Assembly (NCBI GenBank): GCA_026874595.1
Contig: CM049315.1
Location: forward strand, 69,947,916 to 70,011,915
DNA from: Sipunculus nudus
Lineage: Eukaryota > Annelida > Sipuncula > Golfingiida > Sipunculidae
DNA length: 64,000 nucleotides
Reading direction: 5' to 3'
The notes beneath the pieces were generated by a model. The model saw only the letters and a program-made list of their open reading frames with translations, had not been told where the DNA came from and searched no databases. Of the stretch, positions 1-14,400 are shown in pieces. The position numbers were made by a program, and so were the translations under genes. The number at the start of each line of letters is the position of its first letter. Within the stretch, counting starts at the first letter, position 1.

Positions 1-40
<40 letters not shown>
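1..40. repeat. (AAT)n microsatellite
   Basis: Perfect AAT trinucleotide repeat at the window edge; it may continue outside the window. Confidence 0.95.
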
Positions 41-399
41 GTTATAATAGGAGTAATACAGCTCAACTCAGTTAAATTTTAATGTAAACTGTTTTGCTTA
101 ACATGTCAACATTCATATAATGTCATTTTCACAAATAGATTGTTGAATTTGGATTACCCATTCAGCACGATTAGGGATTGAAAATATTTTCTGTAATTTG
201 ACCAAATCAAATGTCAAAAAGTGATTTATTTGCTATATTGTTATAATGCCATCATGTAGATCATGTAGACTTTAACGAGGCAGAAAAAAGAACATTCACA
301 TTTTAAATAACAGTGGATTTTTGTTGACTTTTAAGTGGGATTAATTTTAATCGATGAAAAGGGGGTGGGCAGATTTTCTTATATCAGATATTTTGAGAA

Positions 400-830
400 G
401 ATACTGAAAATTAACAAGGGACCAATGGGTCACTATGCTTAGCTGAAGCCGACCTAGAAGGTAAAATCTAAAATAATATCAAATGGAGATAAAGTGTGAG
501 AGGAAGAAGTAATATAGGCCATGGTTAGTTCATATGATTGGTTAGTATTGATTAGCCGGAAATTGTTGCAAATAATATTTTGTGACCTGACCATGTGTTT
601 CCTAATGTTGAAACAGAAGCATGTGAGCAGTTTGTGAATAAAGGATGTGTTCTTTTACCATGATCATTAGTTGACTTTTTGATTAACTGTTGACATATAA
701 GTAGTTTACACATTTGTTCAAATGAATCATTTTTTAATACATATTATTAAATATATATATATATATATATTATTTATTAAATGTATAGTTGAAATATAAC
801 TTTTATCCCAAGTCCACAGATAAAAGGACT
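400..830. repeat. Dispersed repeat, copy A (second copy at 38140-38590)
   Basis: This segment aligns over several hundred bases with 38140-38590 in the same orientation. Shared blocks include ACAAGGGACC followed by a GGATCA/GGTCA block, AGCTGAAG, a GATAAAGT-TGAGAGGAA block, GATCATGTGTTT/GACCATGTGTTT, GAAGCATGTGAGCA and TTTGTTCAA. Both copies then run into AAGGACTT followed by a G- or C-rich tract. The copies have clearly diverged, as expected for an old interspersed element. No coding capacity is visible and the class is not recognised. Confidence 0.7.
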
Positions 831-1990
831 TGGTGAGGGGGTCTATATGGCCCCCCCCCCCCCCTGGATTCTGGTCCTCCATACATGACATTATTTATAT
901 TGAGAACCTCTTTGGACTTTTATTCTTTTCAATCAATACATATATTTAAACTGTACACAGGCGCAAAAAATAGGTAAGCTTCTTGAGACCAAATGTTTGC
1001 GAAGTGATAAACTCTTTATTCTGTTTAAATCCAAGGCTATCTTTTATTGAGGCGCTGTACTAAATTATGGACTGTAATAGAGGGATGAATGATTTTTCTA
1101 CATTTAATGTCACGTATATCCTCATATATATACTATATCCACTGTGCTAAACTGAAAAAAAGTCATAAATGCAGGTCTTAGCAGGCATCCCTATAACCTC
1201 AAGGCAAGCAACTTACAAAAGGTTACGCACACAACAATCTGTGTCTCTCTGCTATATGTATTATCAACAACAATAAGATCACAATAACAACAAAACCAAT
1301 TGCAACCTGGAAGAATAAAAAATATTTACAGGAACATAACAAGGGGTTAAAATAGTGCCGCCGCAGCCATGGCGAGTGCAGATGCGTCAGACTGTTACAT
1401 ACTTTGACAGATGTCAGATAGGCAGTGAAAGTGACAGTATGACTACTGTGATTCAGTGATTTCCTTTTTCTTTTTTATATACAGTAGCTCACAGTTTTTA
1501 TATGTCTGCTTGCAACATATTCCACCAAACAGATTGAAGGATGTTTACTTTCTTGGGACATTCACCATGTATAATAAAAACGTTTAGTAATAAATAAGAC
1601 CAGACCTACATTTGCTGGAATGAATTTGAATCATTAATATTTGCATTTCAAACACATCCATACTTGGTTTTCACAATAATACAAAGCTATATCGGTTCGT
1701 GATTAGTTGATAATTGACAATATATATAGCATGGGATCTATATACAATATACAGGGCACGGGATTTATAAACAAAATAAAAGCGAACCTCCATGCACCCA
1801 CGCATGTTTTATATTTAACGTGAATCAATAATTAAATTTGGTGATTTGAATAATTATATCCATGAACACTCAACAAAAGCATCTAACCTACATTTACCTA
1901 CCTACCTGATCTAAACTTAAAACAGAGTAAATGAATAAACTGGAAAAACGGCATGTACTTCCGGAACGAAAAATTACGATTTCCATGCAT
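831..1990. other. Non-coding stretch, no feature recognised
   Basis: AT-rich sequence with a C14 run at 851-864 and short TA tracts (one at 750-770 just upstream). No convincing exon, RNA gene or repeat family was seen. Confidence 0.5.
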
Positions 1991-1999
1991 TCTAATGGA

Positions 2000-2770
2000 C
2001 CTTAAGAACTCCTGGCCATCAAGGCCCTTTTGACCCAAAGGGTTAAACTATTTACGACAAAGGAGATACTTAAATTTGAGACTTCATCGTCAAGTCTGTT
2101 CTTGCGCCCTTGGGAACTCCTGGGCCCCTGGTTCCATAGGCTCTTCCGACCCTTTCCGATTTAATCTATAAGCTAAAACCAAAGAGAACACACAAAATTC
2201 CCCATTAACAAACAAGCGTTTAACTGGGCCCTATATAGAAGACAATTCCCGAGCCGGGCAGGGCTGTTTGAGTCGTCCTAATGACAGCTAAATAAATGCA
2301 AGTTAACATAAAAGCCAAAAGAGATTTTCTCAATTTAAGTGATTTCTGGTGTTCTTCACATAGGGAACTCCTGACGGGCCCGGGCCCCTTTGGATCACTC
2401 ACTATTAGAAACTCGATATTACCTTTCGTAAAACATGTGACTTAAGCATCTTGTGCCTTATTGGGAATTCCTAGGCTTTAACAAAACTTAATGAGACTTC
2501 TATATTTTCTAACATTTCATTGGGTCCTAGTGGAGATTTCCTGGCCGGTACGGGTCCTTTAATAAAGGCCCCTGAGTATAGATTAAAAATTCGTACACAT
2601 GCTTCTCAAAAGGCAAACATGATGTGCATTCTTTTCGCCCAATATAGGACACACCTAACCGACCCGGACCCTCGCGGGGTCTCCTAACTAAAAAACTAAA
2701 TGAGACTTGTACCTTTCTTAACATATTTGTCTACTCTATAGGAAATTCCTGGTCGATCTGGGCCCCCCTT
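2000..2770. repeat. Degenerate repeat block with a recurring GC-rich motif
   Basis: A short motif of the type GGGAACTCCTGGSC, followed by GGGCCC-like sequence, recurs at about 2008, 2112, 2364, 2462, 2534 and 2741. The spacing is uneven at roughly 70-250 bp. Some copies are preceded by a shared AAATGAGACTT-type segment (2489 and 2698, about 209 bp apart). This looks like an old, decayed tandem repeat. Short open frames in the block have no protein-like features. Confidence 0.5.
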
Positions 2771-3240
2771 GACCCCGTTCGATTCCGGTACCTTGTGCTT
2801 GCTGACCCCACCTTTCATAGGGCCTGCCTTAAGTTAGATAAACCACGGCGGAGATTGAACACCACTCACTGACGTTACCTGAACCAATCATAGAACTGGG
2901 AACCGGTATCTATTGGCTATTACCCCAGGACTGCCGTGCTCTATGCATAACACGACATGTCCTTTAGCATGAGGAGCAGCTTCCAATGAGGATTTTGTTT
3001 GATCCATCATAGCCACTCAACGGTGTCATCCTTTACTGTTACTAAACTTTGTGAACTTTTTTTTTTGCAAAAGGTTTCCTGACAATTTACGAAATTGGGT
3101 ACCTCCTTAAAAAAAATGGGGAACAGATTTTAAGGGGGGGGGGCCTGTTGCGCTCTCATCTAAACATGCGGATACTGGAGCTTTTGTATCAAATTTTTAA
3201 TTATACTGGGGGGGGGGGGGGACTGAGGAGCCCCATAGCT
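2771..3240. other. Non-coding stretch with G runs
   Basis: Pure G runs at 3134-3143 and 3208-3221. No gene or repeat family is recognised. Confidence 0.5.
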
Positions 3241-3289
3241 CAGAAAATATAGGTCGCAGGGACTTAATTTCAAGGAGATGTATTATGGA

Positions 3290-3640
3290 CCTATATTGGT
3301 GTTCAGTTAGAAGTTTCTAGGTCCAGCGGTTTCGAATTTTGCCTTGTTAACGGACAAAGAGTAATCGCTAAAGCACAGATGACTTTCAGTCAGCTGAACT
3401 AAAATTTTCACTACCATCCAATTTAAGTTGTTTAAACGGTTTCGATTGCCTTGTTAATGGACAAATAGTGATCGCTAAAGCACAGATGACTTTCAGTCAG
3501 CTGAACTAAAATTTCCACTACCATCCAATTCCAGTTGTTTAAACATTTTACCATCATCTAGTTTCAGTTGTTTAAACATTTTACCACCATGCAGTGGAAG
3601 TTGTTTAAACATTTTCCAACACCCAGTTTAATTATTTTAA
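3290..3640. repeat. Tandem duplication (~107 bp) plus ~43-bp units
   Basis: Two consecutive segments of about 107 bp share CGGTTTCGA, GCCTTGTTAA, CGCTAAAGCACAGATGAC and TCAGCTGAACTAAAA. They are followed by about three shorter units, each with AGTTGTTTAAACATTTT. A single TCAGCTGAACTAAAA box also occurs at about 40090, so the block derives from a dispersed family present elsewhere in the window. Confidence 0.75.
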
Positions 3641-4220
3641 ACATGTTAAATGGAAAAAAACAACGAACTGTTAACAATTTTGACTTTTGATGTATTTAAT
3701 TTATATTTTAGATAAATATGTATGCAACACCATGGAAATTATAAAGGAATTTTTTTCCAATGAGTTCTTTTCAGCTGCTGCGGACACATTTTCCAAAAAA
3801 AACTTGTGGCAGCTAATTTACGCCTGAAATTTATACTTAAATCAGATATCTCAGTAATGGTTCCATAGTTTAATTTTAAATTTGGTAAGCTTTTAGATAA
3901 TGGATAGCTCTATCATCTGTGCAAGACCACCGTCTATATATTTCTCCATTTTTTGCATTTTTTGTTATATCTTTTTAAACTAAGTAATTACAGCTGGTCA
4001 CTTGTCGAGTAGGCACAAATCGTACTTGTTTGACCTGGAACATGCTTGCATAATATCAATTTGGGTCCTTCGTAAATTTCTTTGCATTAGGTAAGCTTTC
4101 TAGTCTATAACAAAACTATCCAAGACGGATAAACATTTCAGGCTTATACCCCAATCCACGGATGAGATATGAGCGATTTCTAAGCAAAGCAAACGGATAG
4201 ACGGATGCCACTCTAAAACA
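3641..4220. other. Non-coding stretch left of the 27-bp array
   Basis: AT-rich sequence without recognisable exons or RNA genes. If the exon-like sequence at 16741 is real, an upstream exon could lie left of this point, but none was found. Confidence 0.45.
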
Positions 4221-7200
4221 ATTGCAAATGCCGTCATTAGTCTTTGACATGTTACCTGTTATTCTTGTACCATACCTGGTATCTATGTATTGTGCACCTT
4301 ACCTGTTACTTATCTGTTCTGTTCCTCACATGCTACCTGTATGTCCAGTAACTCACCTGTTACCTGTATGTTCTGTACCTCACATATTACCTGAGTGTCC
4401 TGTACCTCACATGTTACCTGTCTGTCCTGTACCTCACATGTTGCCTGTATGTCCTGTACCTCACAGGTTACCTGTATGTCCTGTACCTCACATGTTACCT
4501 GTATGTCCTGTACCTCACACGTTACCTGTCTGTCCTGTACCTCACATGTTACCTGCATGTTTTGTACCTCAAATGTTACCTGTCTGTCCTGTACCTTACC
4601 TGTTTCCTGTCTGTCCTGTGCCTCACATGTTACCTGTATGTCCTGTAACTCACATTTTACCTGTACGTTCTGTACCTCCCATGTCACCTGTATGTCATGT
4701 ACCACACATTTTAACCTGTATGTCCTGTACTTTACCTGTTCCTGCCTGTCCTGTACCACACATGTTACCAGTATGTCTTGCACCTTTACTGTTACCTGTA
4801 TATCCTGTACCTCATTTGTTACATGCATGTTGTGTACCTCACATGTTAACTGATGCCTTGCAACTTTACTATAAATATACATTACTTTCCTTTAACTCAC
4901 ATGTTACCTGTATTTCCTGTACGTCACATGTTACCTGTATGTCCTGTACCTTTACTGTAACCTGTATGTCCTGTAGCTCACATGTTATCTGTATGTCCTG
5001 TAACTCACATGTTACCTGTATGTCCTGTAACTCCCATGTTACCTGTATGTCCTGTAACTCACATGTCACCTGTACGTTCTGTACCTCCCATGTTACCTGT
5101 ATGTCATGTACCACACATGTTAAATGTATGTCCTGTACCACACATGTTACCAGTATGTCTTGCACCTTTACTGTTACCTGTATGTTCTGTACCTCATTTG
5201 TTACATGTATGTTGTGTACCTCACATGTTAACCGATGCCTTGCAGCTTTACTATAAATATACTTTACTTTCCTTTAACTCACATGTTACCTGTATGTCCT
5301 GTTTCTCACATGTTACCTGTATTTCCTGAATCACACAGTTACCTTTATGTTCTGTATCTCACATATAACCTGTATGTCCTATACCTCACATGTTTCCTGT
5401 GTGTCCTGTAAATTACCTGTTTCCTGTGTGTCCTGTATCTCACATGTTACCTGTATGTACTGTACCTCATGTAACCTGTGTGTTATGTACTTCACATGTT
5501 ATATGTATGTCCTCAAACTCACATGTTACCTGTATGTCCTGTACCTCATATCTTAACTGTATGCTGTGTACCTCACATGTTACCTGTATGTCCTGTACTT
5601 CATGTTACCTGTATATTGTGTACCTCACATGTTACCTGCATGTCCTATACCTCACATGTTCCCTGTATGTCCTGTACCTTACATGTTTAGTATCTGTCCT
5701 GTGCCTAACATGTTTCCTCTATGTCCTGTACCTCACATGTAACATGCATGTCCTGTATCAAACATATTACCTGCATGTCTTGCACCTTTACTGTTACCTG
5801 CATCTCCTGTACGTCATATAACATGTCTGTTGCGAATAACACATTACCTGTCTATCCTGTGCAAAACAGGTTACCTGCATGTCTTGTGCCTTATATGATA
5901 CCTGTATGTTGTGTACCTCACATGTTCCCTGTATACCATGCACCTTAACTGTAACCGATATGTCCTTTACCTCACATTTTACCTGTATACTGTGTACCTA
6001 CCATGTTACCTGTATGTCCTATACCTAACATGTTACCTGTATGTCCTATACCTCACATGTTACCTGTATGTCCTATACCTCACATGTTAAATGTATGTCC
6101 TATACCTCACATGTTAAATGTATGTCCTATATTTCACATGTTACCTGTATGTCCTATACCTCACATGTTACCTGTATGTCCTATACCTCACATGTTACCT
6201 GTATGTCCTATACCTCACATGTTACCTGTATGTCCTATGCCTCACATATAACCTGTATGTCCTATACCACACATGTTACCTGTATGTCCTGTACCACACA
6301 TATTACCTGTATGCCTTGCACTTTACTGTTACCTGTATGTCTTGTACCTCATATGTTTCATGTATGTTGTGTACTTCACATGTTACTTGTATGTTTTGCA
6401 CTTTACTGTTACCTGTATGTCTTGTACCTCATATATCACATGTCTGTTGTGACCCACACGTTACCTGTCTGTCCTGTACCATACATGTTACCTGTATGTC
6501 TTGCATCTTTACTGTTACCTGTGTCTCCTGTACCTCATATGTAACATGTATGTTGTGTACTTCACATGTTACTTGTATGTTTTGCACCCTACTGTTACCT
6601 GTATGTCCTATACCTCACATGTTACCTGTATGTCCTATGCCTCACATATAACCTGTATCTCCTATACCTCACACGTTACCTGTCTGCCCTGTACCTCACA
6701 TGTTACCTGCATGTCCTGTACCAAACATATTACCTGTATGTCTTGCACCTTCATTGTAACCTGCATCTCCTGTACGTCATATAACATGACTGTTGCGAAT
6801 AACACATTACCTGTCTATTCTGTACCACACATGTTACCTGCATGTCTTGTACCTAATATGTTACCTGTATGTTGTGTACCTCACGTGTTACCTGTATATC
6901 TTGCACCTTAACTGTAACCGATATGTCCTTTATCTCACATTTTACCTGTATGCTGTGTACCTCACATGTTACCTGTATGTCCTATACCTCACATGTTACC
7001 TGTATGTCCTATACCTCACATGTTACCTGTATGTCCTTTACCTCACATGTTACCTGTATGTCCTATACCTCACATGTTAAATGTATGTCCTATACCTCAC
7101 ATGTTAAATGTATGTCCTATACCTCACATGTTACCTGAATGTCCTATACCTCACATATAACCTGTATGTCCTATACCACACATGTTACCTGTATGTCCTG

Positions 7201-7943
7201 TAACTCACAATGTTACTTGTATGTTTTGCACTTTACTGTTAACTGCATGTCCTATACCTCACATGTTACCTGTCTCTCCTGTACCACACATGTTACCTGT
7301 ATGTCTTGCACTGTTACCTGTGTCTCCTGTACCTCATATGTAACCTGTATGTTGTGTACTTCACATGTTACTTGTATGTTTTGCACTTTACTGTTACCTG
7401 TATGTCCTGTACCTCATATGTTACCTGTATGTCTTCCACCTTTACAGTTACCTGTATGTCTTGTACTTCATATGGTACATCTATGTTGTGAACCACACGT
7501 TACCTGTCTGTCCCCTACCACACATGTTACCTGTATGTCTTCCACCTTTACAGTTACCTGTATGTCTTGTACTTCATATGGTACATCTATGTTGTGAACC
7601 ACACATTACCTGTCTGTCCTGTACCACACATGTAACCTGTATGTTGTGTACTTCATATGTTACTTGTATGTTTTGCACTTTACTGTTACCTGTATGTCCT
7701 GTACCTCATATGTTACATGTCTGTTGTGACCCACACGTTACCTGTCTGTCCCCTACCACACATGTTACCTGTATGTCTTCCACCTTTACAGTTACCTGTA
7801 TGTCTTGTACTTCATATGGTACATCTATGTTGTGAACCACACGTTACCTGTCTGTCCTGTACCACACATGTAACCTGTATGTTGTGTACTTCATATGTTA
7901 CTTGTATGTTTTGCACTTTACTGTTACCTGTATGTCCTATACC

Positions 7944-8283
7944 CAGGGGCGTCAATTTTGGGGGGGGGGGGGGATGGGGGGTATATATACCCCCCACTTT
8001 TTGGCAAGGGGGGATGGTCAATGTAATCATCCCCCCCCACACTTTTCAGGAAAAAATATTATAATATTGCAAATGAAATTTATTAATCAATATAATTAAA
8101 GACTTTAGATCTATTTACTTAAAATTTTATATCTAAACCTTGCTTAGAATTCACAAAGTAACTGATTTTCTAAAACATTTTAATTATTTTAAATATGATT
8201 AAGTATTTATATATAATTATATATATATACATATATATATACATATATATATAGTTGAATATGTCACTCAGAGACGCTGAAAT

Positions 8284-8325
<42 letters not shown>

Positions 8326-8331
8326 TATATT

Positions 8332-8369
<38 letters not shown>

Positions 8370-8418
8370 TATATACAAAGTCATCCCCCCCAACCTGGAA
8401 GAAAAATTGACGCCACTG
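7944..8418 (+). mobile_element. hAT-type MITE, copy 1, inside the 27-bp array
   Basis: The element starts CAGGGGCGTCAATTTT and ends with the reverse complement of CAGTGGCGTCAATTTT, giving imperfect terminal inverted repeats. It is flanked by a perfect 8-bp target-site duplication, CCTATACC (7936-7943 and 8419-8426), as made by hAT transposases. The interior holds G- and C-rich tracts and long TA repeats with no coding capacity, so it is non-autonomous. The target duplication is itself part of the array unit. Confidence 0.9.
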
Positions 8419-11400
8419 CCTATACCTCACATGTTACCTGTATGTCCTATGCCTCACATATAACCTGTATGTCCTATACCTCACACGTTACCTGTATGTC
8501 CTATGCCTCACATATAACCTGTATGTCCTATACCTCACACGTTACCTGTCTGTCGTGTACCACACATGTTACCTGTATGTCTTGCATCTTTACTGTTACC
8601 TGTGTCTCCTGTACCTCATATGTAACCTGTATGTTGTGTTCTTTACATGTTACTTGTATGTTTTGCACCCTACTGTTACTTGTATGTCCTATACCTCACA
8701 TGTTACCTGTATGTCCAATGCCTCACATATAACCTGTAACTCCTATACCTCACACGTTACCTGTCTGCCCTGTACCTCACAAATTACCTGCAAGTCCTGT
8801 ATCAAACATATTACCTGTATGTCTTGCACCTTTATTGTTACCTGCATCTCCTGTACGTCATATAACATGTCTGTTGCGAATAACACATTACCTGACTGTT
8901 CTGTACAACACATGTTACCTGCATGTCTTGTACCTAATATGTTACCTGTATGTTGTGTACCTCACATGAACCCTGTATACCTTGCACCTTAACTGTAACC
9001 GATATGTCCTTTACCTCACATTTTACCTATATGCTGTGTTCCACACATGTTACCTGCATGTCTTGTACCATATATGTTACCTGTATGTTGTGTACCTCAC
9101 GTGTTACCTGTATATCTTGCACCTTAACTGTAACCGATAGGTCCTTAACCTTACATTTTACCTATATGCTGTGTAACTCACATGTTACCTGTATGTCCTA
9201 TACCTCACATGTTATCTGTATGTCCTATACCTCACATGTTACCAGTATGTCCTTTACCTCACATGTTACCTGTATGTCCTATACCTCACATGTTAAATGT
9301 ATGTCCTATACCTCACATGTTAAATGTATGTCCTATACCTCACATGTTACCTGAATGTCCTATACCTCACATATAACCTGTATGTCCTATACCACACATG
9401 TTACCTGTATGTCCTGTACCACACACATTACCTGTATGTCTTTGCACTTTACTGTTACCTGTATGTCTTGTACCTCATATGTTTCATGTATGTTGTGACC
9501 CACACGTTACCTTTCTGTCCTGTACCACACATATTACCTGTATGTCTTGCACTTTACAGTAACCTGTATGTCTTGCATCTTTACTGTTACCTGTGTCTCC
9601 TGTACCTCATATGTAACCTGTATGTTGTGTACTTCACATGTTACTTATATGTTTTGCACTTTACTGTTACCTGTATGTCCTATACCTCACATATTACCTG
9701 TATGTCCTTTGCCTCACATATAACCTGTATGTCCTATACCTCACATGTTACCTGTCTGTCCTGTACCACACATGTTACCTGTATGTTTTGCATCTTTACT
9801 GTTACCTGTGTCTCCTGGACCTCATATTTAACCTGTATGTTGTGTACTTCACATGTTACTTGTATGTTTTGCACTTTACTGTTACCTGTATGTCCTATAC
9901 CTCACATGTTACCTGTATGTCCTATACCTCAAATGTTACCTGTATATCCTATACCTCACATGTTATCTGTATGTCCTATACCTCACATGTTACCTGTATG
10001 TCCTATACCTCACATGTTACCTGTATGTCCTATGCCTCACATATAACCTGTATGTCCTATACCACAAATGTTACCTGTATGTCCTGTACCACACATATTA
10101 CCTGTATGTCTTGCACTTAACTGTTACCTGTATGTCTTGTACCTCATATGTTTCATGTATGTTGTGTACTTCACATGTTACTTGTATGTTTTGCACTTTA
10201 CTGTTACCTGTATGTCTTGTACCTCATATATTACATGTCTGTTGTGACCCACACGTTACCTGTCTGTCCTATACTACACATGTTACCTGTATGTCTTGCA
10301 TCTTTACTGTTACCTGTGTCTCCTGTACCTCATATGTAACCTGTATGTTGTGTACTTTACACGTTACCTGTATGTCTTGCATCTTTACTGTTGCCTGTGT
10401 CTCCTGTACCTCATATGTAACCTGTATATCCTATGCCTCACATATAACCTGTATGTCCTATACCTCACACGTTACCTGTCTGTCGTGTACCACACATGTT
10501 ACCTGTATGTCTTGCATCTTTACTGTTACCTGTGTCTCCTGTACCTAATATGTAACCTGTATGTTGTGTACTTCACATGTTACTTGTATGTTTTGCACTT
10601 TACTGTTACCTGTATGTCATATACCTCACATGTTACCTGTATGTCCTATGCCTCACATATACCCTTTATCTCCTATACCTCATACGTTACCTGTTTGTCC
10701 TGTACCTCACATGTTACCTGCATGTCCTGTATCAAACATATAACCTGTATGTCTTGCACCTTTATTGTTACCTGCATCTCCTGTACGTCATATAACATGT
10801 CTTTTGCGAATAACACATTACCTGTCTATTCTGTACCACACATGTTACCTGCATGTCTTGTACCTAATATGTTACCTGTATGTTGTGTACCTCACTTGTT
10901 ACCTGTATATCTTGCACCTTAACTGTAACCGATATGTCCTTTACCTCACATTTTACCTGTATGCTGTGTACCTCACATGTTACCTGTATGTCCTATACCT
11001 CACATGTTACCTGTATGTCCTATACCTCACATGTTACCTGTATGTCCTTTACCTCATATGTTACCTGTATGTCCTCCACCGCACATGTTACCTGTATGTC
11101 CCGCACCTTACATGTTCCCTGTATGTCCTGTACCTTACATGTTTACTATCTGTCCTGTGCCTAACATGTTTCCTCTATGTCCTGTACCTCACATGTTACC
11201 TGGATGTCCTGTACTTCATGTTACCTGTATATTGTGTACCTCAAATGTTACCTGCATGTCCTATACCTCACATGTTCCCTGTATGTCCTGTACCTTACAT
11301 GTTTACTATCTTTCCTGTGCCTAACATGTTTCCTCTATGTCCTGTACCTCACATGTTACCTGCATGTCCTGTATCAAACATATTACCTGTATGTCTTGCA

Positions 11401-14400
11401 CCTTTACTGTTACCTGCATCTCCTGAACGTCATATAACATGTCTGTTGCGAATAACGCATTACCTGTCTATCCTGTGCCAAACATGTTACCTGCATGTCT
11501 TGTGCCTAATATGTTACCTGTTTGTTGTGTACCTCACATGAACCCTGTATACCTTGCACCTTAACTGTAACCGATATGTCCTTTACCTCACATTTTACCT
11601 GTATGCTGTGTACCTCACATGTTACCTAATGTCCTATACCTCACCTGTTACCTGTATGTCCTATACCTCACATGTTACCTGTATGTCCTATACCTCACAT
11701 GTTAAAGGTATCTCCTATGCTTCACATGTTACCTGTATGTCCTATACCTCACATGTTACCTGTATGTCCTATACCTCACATGTTACCTGTATGTCCTATG
11801 CCTCACATATAACCTGTATGTCCTATACCACACATGTTACCTGTATGTCCTGTACCACACATATTACTTGTATGTCTTGCACTTTACTGTTACCTGTATG
11901 TCTTGTACCTCATATTTTTCATGTATGTTTTGTACTTCACATGTTACTTGTATGTTTTGCACTTTACTGTTACCTGTATGTCTTGAACCTCATATATTAC
12001 ATGTCTGTTGTGACCCACACGTTACCTGTCTGTCCTGTACCATACATGTTACCTGTATGTCTTGCATCTTTACTGTTACATGTGTCTCCTGTACCTCATA
12101 TGTAACCTGTATGTTGTGTTCTTCACATGTTACTTGTATGTTTTGCACCCTACTGTTACCTGTATGTCCTATACCTCACATGTTACCTGTATGTCCTATG
12201 CCTCACATATAACCTGTATCTCCTATACCTCACACGTTACCTGTCTGCCCTGTACCTCACATGTTACCTGCATGTCCTGTATCAAACATATAACCTGTAT
12301 ATCTTGCACCTTTATTGTTACCTGCATCTCCTGTACGTCATAAAACATGTCTGTTGCGAATAACAAATTACCTGTCTGTTCTGTACCACACATGTTACCT
12401 GCATGTCTTGTACCTTATATGTTACCTGTATGTTGTGTACCTCACTTGTTACCTGTATATCTTGCACCTTAACTGTAACCGATATGTCCTTAACCTTACA
12501 TTTTACCAATATGCTGTGTACCTCACATGTTACCTGTATGTCCTATACCTCACATGTTACCTGTATGTCCTATACCTCCCATGTTACCAGTATGTCCTTT
12601 ACCTCACATGTTACCTGTATGTCCTATACCTCACATGTTAAACGTATGTCCTATACCTCAGATGTTAAATGTATGTCCTATACCTCACATGTTACCTGAA
12701 TGTCCTGTACCACACATATTACCTGTATGTCTTGCACTTTACAGTAACCTGTATGTCTTGCATCTTTACTGTTACCTGTGTCTCCTGTACCTCATATGTA
12801 ACCTGTATGTTGTGTACTTCACATGTTACTTGTATGTTTTGCACTTTACTGTTACCTGTATGTCCTATACCTCACATGTTACCTGTATGTCCTTTGCCTC
12901 ACATATAACCTGTATGTCCTATACCTCACATGTTACCTGTCTGTCCTGTACCACACATGTTACCTGTATGTCTTGCATCTTTACTGTTACCTGTGTCTCC
13001 TGTACCTCATATTTAACCTGTATGTTGTGTACTTCACATGTTACTTGTATGTTTTGCACTTTACTGTTACCTGTATATCCTATACCTCACATGTTACCTG
13101 TATGTCCTATACCTCACATGTTACCTGTATGTCCTATACCTCACATGTTACCTGTATGTCCTAAACCTCAAATGTTACCTGTATGTCCTATGTCTCACAT
13201 ATAACCTGTATGTCCTATACCACAAATGTTACCTGTATGTCCTGTACCACACATATTACCTGTATGTCTTGCACTTAACTGTTACCTGTATGTCTTGTAC
13301 CTCATATGTTTCATGTATGTTGTGTACTTCACATGTTACTTGTATGTTTTGCACTTTACTGTTACCTGTATGTCTTGTACCTCATACATTACATGTCTGT
13401 TGTGACCCACACGTTACCTGTCTGTCCTGTACTACACATGTTACCTGTATGTCTTGCATCTTTACTGTTACCTGTGTCTCCTGTACTTCATATGTAACCT
13501 GTATATTGTGTACCTAACACGTTACCTGTATGTCTTGCATCTTTACTGTTGCCTGTGTCTCCTGTACCTCATATGTAACCTGTATATCCTATACCTCACA
13601 TATAACCTGTATGTCCTATACCTCACACGTTACCTGTCTGTCGTGTACCACACATGTTACCTGTATGTCTTGCATCTTTACTGTTACCTGTGTCTCCTGT
13701 AGCTAATATGTAACCTGAATGTTGTGTACTTCACATGTTACTTGTATGTTTTGCACTTTACTGTTACCTGTATGTCCTATACCTCACATGTTACCTGTAT
13801 GTCATATGCCTCACATATAACCTGTATCTCCTATACCTCACACGTTACCTCTCTGTCCTGGACCTCACATGTTACCTGCATGTCCTGTATCAAACATATT
13901 ACCTGTATGTCTTGCACCTTTATTGTTACCTGCATCTCCTGTACGTCATAAAACATGTCTGTTGCGAATAACACATTACCTGTCTATTCTGTACCACACA
14001 TGTTACCTGCATGTCTTGTACCTAATATGTTACCTGTATGTTGTGTAACTCACTTGTTACCTTTATATCTTGCACCTTAACTGTAACCGATATGTCCTTT
14101 ACCTCACATTTTACCTGTATGTTGTGTACCTCACATGTTACCTGTATGTCCTATACCTTACATGTTACCTGTATGTCCTATACCTCACATGTTACCTGTA
14201 TGTCTTTTACCTCACATGTTACCTGTATGTCCTATACCTCACATGTTAAATGTATGTCCTATACCTCAAATGTTAAATGTATGTCCTATACCTCACGTTA
14301 CCTGAATGTCCTATACCTCACATGTTACCTGTATGTCCTATTCCTCACATGTTGCCTGTATGTCCTATACCTCACATGATACCTGTATGTCCTATGCCTC

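Noticed and set aside
8170-8430. Open frame rich in Tyr-Ile (MYIYIYIY type), and similar ones at 16038, 22120, 26334, 37758 and 42264
   Set aside because: These are translations of (TA)n microsatellites.
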